The position numbers and the translations under genes are program-made. From Prevotellaceae bacterium HUN156 (lineage in GTDB: Bacteria; Bacteroidota; Bacteroidia; Bacteroidales; Bacteroidaceae), in NCBI GenBank assembly GCA_900119285.1, contig FPIT01000005.1, forward strand, positions 269,231 through 333,230: a stretch of DNA of 64,000 nucleotides, in the 5' to 3' direction. The notes under the pieces were generated by a model. That model was not told the DNA's origin. It was given only the letters and a program-made list of their open reading frames with translations, and did not search any database. Positions 58,806-64,000 of the stretch are shown here, piece by piece. Every line of letters begins with the position of its first letter. Position 1 is the first letter of the stretch.

Positions 58806-60740
58806 ATGAAACGAAAGCATATTAAAATGCTATTATTCTGCAGCCTGTTGCTAATAGTGCAGGCGGCATGGGCTGATGGTGTCAAACATCTGGCTTTTCT
58901 TGAGACCTTCGATGCCACCAATGGCACTGGCGGAAACGATAATCAATTCAGTGGCAACATTGCTTCAAGCAAAATCCAATGCGACCAAGAGGGATGGAGC
59001 AGCACAAAATGCGGTGGAGCGAACCAATGCCTCAAGTTTGGCACTGGCAGCGAAGATGGTGTCTGCACCACGCCTCAGATTATTCTGTTAGGAAAACAGG
59101 GAGTACTCTATTTTGATGCTGCCGGATGGGCAAGTGGTCAAAAGACTTTGGAAATCACTGCCAATGAAGGTGTCACACTTAGTGGCGAAACTACCTTCGT
59201 ATTAGATGCTGGTAGTTGGAATACAAATTACTGCATTCATTTCACCTTAGAGTCGGCCACCTATCTGCAGCTGACCTTCACGGGCAGACGTGGATTCTTA
59301 GACAATATCAGGGTAGAAGAGGATGTCACGGCTATCAATGCCCCCACCCTGCCCGACGAGTATCTCTTCTGGCCTAAAACCACGGAGACGGCCACTACCA
59401 ACATCACACTGATACCCTCAGACAGTACCACCGTATATTACACCACGGATGGCACCGAACCATCAGAGACGAATGGCAACATCGCCACCCTCACCACCAA
59501 CTTTATGATTACTGGCACCACCACCGTCAAGGCGCGCGCCTACTATCAGGGCATTGCCAGTGATCTGGTGAGCAAGACCTATACAGAGGGAGAAACCGTA
59601 AACTCCATCACAGCCTTCAAGGCAAAGAATGAAGGCGACGAGGTACGCCTCTTCATTCCCTACGATAGCCAGGCACGCGTGCTGCATGGGCAAGACGGCA
59701 AGGCTTACCTCTACGACAACACTGGTCCGCTATGCCTCGACTTTGGCACCACAGCCACCTTCAACCCCATGCCCAAAGACAATCAGCATGTGGCAGGATG
59801 GATTATCGGTAAGAAACAGACTGCAGACGGATTGCTCAAACTGGTGGCAACCAGCAATACCAACACCAACCATTTGGCACTGGCAGACCGCGTTAGTGAG
59901 CCGAATATCGCTCCCACAGAAATTGAGCCGTATGCAGGAATAAGCAACCTCATTGGGGGGTGGGTGAAAGGTAGCAACATACGATGCATTGAAGATTATA
60001 TCATCGATGACACGAATGCCTATGATCGCGCACTGGTTGACGTATCGGGCATCGTTACAGCAAGCAATACGATAACACCAATGAGGATTATGGACAATAG
60101 ACCGCTAACCTTTGTCATCGACGAAGACAAGGAGTTTTTCAGTCCGGCTGAAGACCTAAGGCACGTAACCGTTCGACTAAAGCGCACCTTGAAAGCCAAC
60201 CAGTGGAACACATTCTGCATTCCGATGGACCTACCCTGCCTTGAAGGTTTAGAACTTCGCAAATTTAGTGAGGTCAATGGCAATGTAATGCACTTTGAAA
60301 ATCGCTACGATATAGAAGCAGGAATGCCATACCTCGCAAAACCCATTGAAGACTTCGTGGACCCAGTATTGGATGATGTTACGTTAGCTTCACAAAGCGC
60401 CAGAAACGTCGGAGATAACGACTTTGAGTTTAAAGCCACCTACAGCCCCATGGATCTCGAAACCGACAAGACCGAACTGTTCCTCACCAGTAGTGGCAAA
60501 CTCGCCTATCCGTCATCAGAAGGCACAGCCACCATCAAGGGCTTGCGAGCCTACTTCAAAGTACCCGCAGGGGCTGATGCCCGCCTGAATATCGATGGAA
60601 TCGATACGTCGTTGGAGCTAGTGAACGATGTTCAATGTTCAATGTCCAATGTTCAATATTACGACCTGCAGGGACGTAAGGTAAGCAATCCTGCTAAGGG
60701 AATTTATATAAGTAACCACAAAAAGGTAGTGATTAAATAA
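58806..60740 (+). CDS. Secreted surface protein with one chitobiase-type repeat and T9SS-like tail
   Basis: 644 residues, signal peptide MKRKHIKMLLFCSLLLIVQAAWA (cleavage about 23). An N-terminal beta domain (about 30-175, ETFDATNGTGGND...GFLDNIRVEED) resembles a lectin or jelly-roll module. One CHB_HEX_C_1-like unit with VYYTTDGTEPSETNG (about 195-262) and an OB-like region (about 265-430) follow. The end reads YYDLQGRKV...KGIYISNHKKVVIK, the same sorting-type tail as the 8108 protein. A repeat word is translated as residues about 608-617 just before this tail. It resembles the 8108 protein in design and, like it, is followed within a few bases by an MKKTYI-type gene. Confidence 0.8.
   Translation: MKRKHIKMLLFCSLLLIVQAAWADGVKHLAFLETFDATNGTGGNDNQFSGNIASSKIQCDQEGWSSTKCGGANQCLKFGTGSEDGVCTTPQIILLGKQGVLYFDAAGWASGQKTLEITANEGVTLSGETTFVLDAGSWNTNYCIHFTLESATYLQLTFTGRRGFLDNIRVEEDVTAINAPTLPDEYLFWPKTTETATTNITLIPSDSTTVYYTTDGTEPSETNGNIATLTTNFMITGTTTVKARAYYQGIASDLVSKTYTEGETVNSITAFKAKNEGDEVRLFIPYDSQARVLHGQDGKAYLYDNTGPLCLDFGTTATFNPMPKDNQHVAGWIIGKKQTADGLLKLVATSNTNTNHLALADRVSEPNIAPTEIEPYAGISNLIGGWVKGSNIRCIEDYIIDDTNAYDRALVDVSGIVTASNTITPMRIMDNRPLTFVIDEDKEFFSPAEDLRHVTVRLKRTLKANQWNTFCIPMDLPCLEGLELRKFSEVNGNVMHFENRYDIEAGMPYLAKPIEDFVDPVLDDVTLASQSARNVGDNDFEFKATYSPMDLETDKTELFLTSSGKLAYPSSEGTATIKGLRAYFKVPAGADARLNIDGIDTSLELVNDVQCSMSNVQYYDLQGRKVSNPAKGIYISNHKKVVIK
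60628..60657 (+). repeat. TGTTCAATG short-word repeat inside the 58806 gene
   Basis: Three to four imperfect copies of TGTTCAATG (one as TGTCCAATG) within coding sequence, giving DVQCSMSNVQ. The same word is repeated between genes at 63290-63366. Confidence 0.6.
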
Positions 60741-60747
60741 TAAAGCA

Positions 60748-62082
60748 ATGAAGAAAACATATATCCATCCTATGATGAACATTCACGACATAGAGCCTAC
60801 TAACTTCTTGGCTGCCTCCGTCACATCCGATGGCGATGCTGTAGATACATCCAATCCCGTTAGTGGCGATGCTGACGATGCAGCAGCACGCGAACTCTTT
60901 GATGATGACTTCGACATCTCGAAGTTCCTGTGGACCGTCCTCTTCCTCCTGTTCAGCGTCACCATGAGTGCCCAGAGCTACACCACCGTAGAGCCTGCCG
61001 ATGCCCCTGCCGATGGCAAGACGCATGGCATGACACTCTATCTGAAGAACGATACACAGGTCACTTATGAGCTGCAGGAGCTCTCGCACGTCACCTACCT
61101 GCCTGGCGTGGGTATGAAGGTATATCTGAAGAATGCCACCACCTCTGTTGACTACCTGTTCCAGCAGATGAACAAGATAGACTATGCGCAAGACGGCAAC
61201 GACAATGCCAATTGGAAAGACTATGGATGGGCTGACTATCCTGAGGCGTGGCGACTGGAATATCCGCATCTCAGCGCTAACGTGACGCCCACCAAGGAAG
61301 GTGCAGAAGAGAAGAGCCAGATTATCGTGAAGCGCACCGACGACTATGGCATCACCTTCTCTTTGGAGTGGGACAATGCAAAGGTAGCCAACCGCTGGAC
61401 GTGCTATGAGCTGCATGCTGGCAACACGCTCACAGGTGCCGATCGCAACGACGACTTCAAGGCTGACCCCGAAGTAGCCGTATCGCCCACACTCGATGAC
61501 TACAAAAACAGCGGATTCTCGCGCGGACACCTCTGCCCCTCTGCCGACCGCCAGTGTTCTAAGGAGCAGAACAAGCAGACCTTCTACCTCACCAACATGC
61601 AGCCCCAATACCAGTCACACAACGGAGGACTGTGGAGCCGACTGGAAACGCTGGTGCGCGACTTTGCCACCAACGACGAATACACTGCTCTGCACTGTGA
61701 CACCCTCTATATCGTGAAGGCTGCCACCATCACCAACAAGGTAACCATCAACAATACCGAGGTAGATGGCGTCTATACAGGAAAGTGCATAGGCAATACC
61801 AATCACACCCACGAGCTGCTTGTGCCCAAATACTTCTACATGGCACTGCTACACTACAACAAGGAGACAGACTCCTACCACTCCATCGCCTTCTGGACTG
61901 ACCACATCGACGGAACGCAGTCAGTAAAGAACCTTGCCGACTATGCCATCAGCATCGAAGAGTTACAGAATCGCACAGGCATCGACTTCTTCTGCAATCT
62001 CCCCGACGTCATCGAGGAAGCCGTAGAACAGCAGGAGCCCGACCTCGATTTCTGGAAGAAGATTACGAAGAGCGGGAGTTAA
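60748..62082 (+). CDS. MKKTYI-type small protein fused in frame to a secreted DNA/RNA non-specific endonuclease
   Basis: 444 residues with three parts. Residues 1-56 are a complete small MKKTYI-type protein (MKKTYIHPMMNIHDIEP, LAAS, acidic ARELFDDDFD end) equivalent to 11438-11626. Residues 58-76 (KFLWTVLFLLFSVTMSAQ) read as a signal peptide, but internal and without a start codon. The rest is a NUC-family endonuclease: GFSRGHLCPSADRQ (about 252-265; the usual DRGH appears as SRGH, the His is kept) and FYLTNMQPQ with the Asn metal ligand (about 280-288). The DNA shows no stop or ATG at the joint. It is seven bases downstream of the 58806 gene. Either a true fusion or the result of a small deletion between two genes. 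Confidence 0.8.
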   Translation: MKKTYIHPMMNIHDIEPTNFLAASVTSDGDAVDTSNPVSGDADDAAARELFDDDFDISKFLWTVLFLLFSVTMSAQSYTTVEPADAPADGKTHGMTLYLKNDTQVTYELQELSHVTYLPGVGMKVYLKNATTSVDYLFQQMNKIDYAQDGNDNANWKDYGWADYPEAWRLEYPHLSANVTPTKEGAEEKSQIIVKRTDDYGITFSLEWDNAKVANRWTCYELHAGNTLTGADRNDDFKADPEVAVSPTLDDYKNSGFSRGHLCPSADRQCSKEQNKQTFYLTNMQPQYQSHNGGLWSRLETLVRDFATNDEYTALHCDTLYIVKAATITNKVTINNTEVDGVYTGKCIGNTNHTHELLVPKYFYMALLHYNKETDSYHSIAFWTDHIDGTQSVKNLADYAISIEELQNRTGIDFFCNLPDVIEEAVEQQEPDLDFWKKITKSGS

Positions 62083-62153
62083 CTCCTGCTAACTTCCATT
62101 AACTCCCAACAAAGTATAAGCGTAAGCGCTTCGCAACCTTACACTTTATAATC

Positions 62154-62199
62154 AAATAGCACACTTTTGCTTACAGATTGCGCAAAAGCGTGCTATTTT
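62154..62199 (+). terminator. Terminator after the fused nuclease gene
   Basis: AAATAGCAC-A-CTTTTGC (62154-62170) pairs with GCAAAAG-C-GTGCTATTT (62182-62198). Confidence 0.85.
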
Positions 62200-62221
62200 A
62201 CAAAAAAAAAGACGATTTCTT

Positions 62222-62251
62222 TTGTATTGTGCTTACTTAATCGTACCTTTG
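62222..62251 (+). promoter_or_regulatory. Promoter of ddh
   Basis: TTG (62222-62224), 19 bp, TACCTTTG (62244-62251). The surrounding TTTGTATTGTGCTTACTTAA resembles the promoter at 44775-44806. Confidence 0.7.
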
Positions 62252-62296
62252 CAGCCACGATTTTAAGTAACAGAATAATATTAGATACAAAGAACA

Positions 62297-63196
62297 ATGA
62301 AAAAGATTAGAGCAGCCGTAGTTGGATACGGCAACATCGGTAAGTACACTATCCAGGCACTGGAAGCCGCTCCCGACTTCGAAATTGCTGGTGTGGTTCG
62401 TAGAAATGGAGCAGCCGACAAGCCCCTTGAGCTGACTCCCTATGAGGTAGTAAAAGATATCAAGGAGCTGAAGGATGTCGATGTAGCCATCCTCGCCACT
62501 CCTACCCGCTCTTGCGAGGAATATGCCAAACAGATGGTAGCCCTGGGCATCAATACCGTTGACTCTTTCGATATCCACACCCAGATTCGTGGCTATCGTG
62601 AGCGCCAGATGGAACTGAACAAGAAGACTAATACCGTCAGCGTGATTGCTGCTGGTTGGGACCCAGGTTCCGACTCTATCGTTCGCACCCTCATGCAGAG
62701 CCTTGCTCCTAAAGGTCTCTCATATACCAACTTCGGTCCCGGTATGTCTATGGGCCATAGCGTATGCGTACGCTCTAAGGCAGGCGTCAAGAATGCCCTT
62801 TCTATGACTATTCCCTTGGGCGAAGGCATCCATCGCCGCATGGTATATGTAGAGCTGGAAGATGGTGCTAAGCTCGACGAGGTAACTGCAGCCATCAAGG
62901 CAGACCCCTACTTCGCCAGCGACGAAACCCACGTGTTCCAGGTAGCCAGCGTAGATGATGTTCGCGACATGGGCCACGGCGTACACCTCGTGCGCAAGGG
63001 CGTCAGCGGACAGACTCAGAACCAGCGCTTCGAGTTCAACATGCAGATCAACAACCCTGCCCTCACCGCTCAGGTACTGGTCAACGTAGCTCGCGCCTCT
63101 ATGCGCCTGAACCCTGGCTGCTACACCATGATTGAGATTCCCGTTATCGACATGTTGCCCGGCGAGCGTGCCGACCTCATTGAGCATCTGGTATAA
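62297..63196 (+). CDS. ddh: meso-Diaminopimelate D-dehydrogenase
   Basis: NADPH-dependent conversion of tetrahydrodipicolinate to meso-DAP in lysine and cell-wall synthesis, the one-step alternative to the succinylase/aminotransferase routes. 299 residues (family about 300-326). N-terminal Rossmann VVGYGNIGKYTIQALEAAPDFE, then VDSFDIH, AAGWDPGSDSIVR, the substrate segment GPGMSMGHSVCVRSKAGVKNAL and C-terminal LNPGCYTMIEIPVIDMLPGE. Own promoter and terminator. Confidence 0.95.
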   Translation: MKKIRAAVVGYGNIGKYTIQALEAAPDFEIAGVVRRNGAADKPLELTPYEVVKDIKELKDVDVAILATPTRSCEEYAKQMVALGINTVDSFDIHTQIRGYRERQMELNKKTNTVSVIAAGWDPGSDSIVRTLMQSLAPKGLSYTNFGPGMSMGHSVCVRSKAGVKNALSMTIPLGEGIHRRMVYVELEDGAKLDEVTAAIKADPYFASDETHVFQVASVDDVRDMGHGVHLVRKGVSGQTQNQRFEFNMQINNPALTAQVLVNVARASMRLNPGCYTMIEIPVIDMLPGERADLIEHLV

Positions 63197-63225
63197 TCAT
63201 TCAGATACATATCTATACACAAAGG

Positions 63226-63252
63226 AAGGGAAGCTATCACGCTTCCCTTTTA
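63226..63252 (+). terminator. Terminator of ddh
   Basis: AAGGGAAGC (63226-63234), loop TATCAC, GCTTCCCTT (63241-63249). Confidence 0.85.
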
Positions 63253-63289
63253 ATGTTTAACGTTCCCACGAGCTCTGCTCGCGCAGCCA

Positions 63290-63366
63290 ATGTTCAATGT
63301 TGATGTTTCACATCGAGCCTGCTCACGCAGCCAATGTTCAATGTTCAATCTTCAATGTTCAATGTT
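63290..63366. repeat. AATGTTCAATGTTCAATG short-word array
   Basis: Several imperfect copies of AATGTTC, in two blocks each preceded by a GCTCACGCAGCC / GCTCGCGCAGCC word (63277-63290 and 63318-63331). It abuts the stop codon of the smalltalk-type ORF on the minus strand. Confidence 0.6.
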
Positions 63367-63467
63367 TATCGTGCCATACAGCTTGTCGTTGTGAGCGTAG
63401 TTGTCAATGCTGTTAGCACTGTTACGACGATATGTATCACCGTCTTCCAAAATTCCTTGTTTTTCAT
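63366..63467 (-). CDS. Smalltalk-type small protein
   Basis: 33 residues: MKNKEFWKTVIHIVVTVLT, then ALTTTLTTTSCMAR. It matches my memory of the NCBI smalltalk protein family (about 30 residues, K.WK.II..I..VLTA..T.......SCM), very common in Bacteroides and Prevotella. A single hydrophobic helix with a Thr-rich C-terminal half. It is typically found just downstream of an HU-family gene, as here (HU gene at 63652 on the same strand). Function unknown. Confidence 0.7.
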   Translation of the reverse strand: MKNKEFWKTVIHIVVTVLTALTTTLTTTSCMAR

Positions 63468-63492
63468 AGTTCTAATGTTTTTAGTTAATTAA

Positions 63493-63560
63493 TTGGGAGT
63501 TAATGGTTAATAATTGGGAGTTAATGGGAGTTATCTGGAGTTATTGGGAGTTAGCGGACA
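63493..63560. repeat. TTGGGAGTTAA short-word array
   Basis: Four to five imperfect copies of TGGGAGTTA (with TCTGGAGTTA variants); related inverse words (TTAACTCCCA) occur at 62080-62110 and 58710-58720. Confidence 0.5.
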
Positions 63561-63614
63561 AATGTTCTGCGGTAGTAGTGTTTGCGAATGTTCTGCCCTT
63601 AAACTATCCCTCCA

Positions 63615-63653
63615 GCTCCCCTCCTTTTAGGGAGGGGGTGGGGGTAGGCTTTT
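63615..63653 (-). repeat. REP-like palindromic element, copy 2 (after the HU gene)
   Basis: Minus strand: AAGCCTACCCCCACCCC followed by CTCCCTAAAAGGAG and GGGAGC, nearly identical to 57999-58037 and again starting at a stop codon. Confidence 0.65.
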
Positions 63654-64000
63654 AGGGTTGCTGTTCCCCTTCGGGCTTTCCGTCTCTCGACAGCGAGTGG
63701 ATGTTGATGAAGTCGGCGCGCTTCAGGAATTCGCGACTGGAGATGTTCATTTCCTGTTCCTGTTCAGGCATGAATCGGATGTGGAGTGCTTTCAGGTGCT
63801 GTCCTACGTTGAAGTCCTCCTGTTTCTCGGCACCGCCCGACTGGTTCTCAATGGTGCAGTAGAATGTGCCGAGGCCGTCAATCTTCACCTTGCGGGAGTT
63901 GAGCAGCATCTCCAGCAGACAGCTGCGGAACTTCTCCAGCACACCGAATACTACATCTTGTGTGTACACGCTGCCGTGCTCGCTGATGTGCTGTGCCAGC
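63652..64000 (-). CDS. HU/IHF-like DNA-binding protein, N-terminus beyond window
   Basis: About 116 residues visible. The frame is open to the window edge (LAQHISEHGSVYTQDVVFGVL), so the start lies outside and the Met at 63969 is internal. KVKIDGLGTFYCTIE is the beta-arm turn of the Bacteroidota HU-like family (DNA-binding protein, HU domain), after a helical dimer part (GVLEKFRSCLLEMLLNSR). The C-terminal extension is longer than in classical HU and charged (MPEQEQEMNISSREFLKRAD). A smalltalk-type gene follows downstream. Confidence 0.8.
   Translation of the reverse strand, partial: LAQHISEHGSVYTQDVVFGVLEKFRSCLLEMLLNSRKVKIDGLGTFYCTIENQSGGAEKQEDFNVGQHLKALHIRFMPEQEQEMNISSREFLKRADFINIHSLSRDGKPEGEQQP

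Overview
The window looks like a Bacteroidota chromosome, most probably Prevotellaceae (Prevotella/Segatella-like). Evidence: many upstream regions carry the Bacteroidota promoter pattern (TTG, 19-20 bp, TAnnTTTG); there is no consistent Shine-Dalgarno; the gene content includes SprA, a DUF2723 protein, diaminopimelate dehydrogenase, a smalltalk-type peptide and surface proteins ending in YDLQGRKV...KKVVIK. No rRNA, tRNA or CRISPR array was seen.

Layout. 1-8 kb: end of a DUF2723 membrane protein, a polysaccharide deacetylase, a leftward queH-uxuA-uxuB unit (tRNA queuosine plus hexuronate catabolism) and an NhaD antiporter. 8-11.6 kb: a large secreted protein with five chitobiase-type repeats, followed by a small MKKTYI-type protein. 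11.7-12.5 kb: a non-coding composite repeat (copy A); an inverted relative (copy B) lies at 32.0-32.5 kb behind dnaK. 12.5-22.2 kb: a leftward operon of four PAS sensor kinases. 22.3-31.9 kb: housekeeping genes (frr, rsgA, mnmA, a 41-aa ORF with its own promoter and terminator, a conserved hypothetical, carboxynorspermidine dehydrogenase, recA, a secreted protein, dnaK). 32.6-37 kb: an AT-rich accessory block (GIY-YIG protein, small unknown, AAA/SMC ATPase, REP-type transposase). 37-50.5 kb: endonuclease I, a Na/Pi transporter fused to a DNA-binding domain, hydrolase, MATE pump, ksgA, flippase-like protein, pepD, corA, DUF349 protein. 50.6-58.6 kb: sprA and ruvA. 58.8-64 kb: a second surface protein/MKKTYI pair in which the small protein is fused to a nuclease, then ddh, a smalltalk peptide and an HU-family gene cut by the window edge.

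Best candidates for something new. (1) The kinase operon is two tandem pairs; in each pair the first kinase has Tyr in place of the phospho-accepting His (NMSYEIRTPL) and the second keeps His (NMTHEIRTPL). (2) A Na/Pi cotransporter-PhoU protein continues in frame into a PhoB-type winged helix, and its own promoter carries a 7-4-7 bp direct repeat with PHO-box geometry. (3) The corA leader encodes an 11-residue Asp/Pro-rich peptide followed by two mutually exclusive stems. (4) The composite inverted repeat elements A and B. Several small genes, leaderless starts, short-word repeats that enter coding sequences, and REP-like elements placed exactly at stop codons are also recorded.
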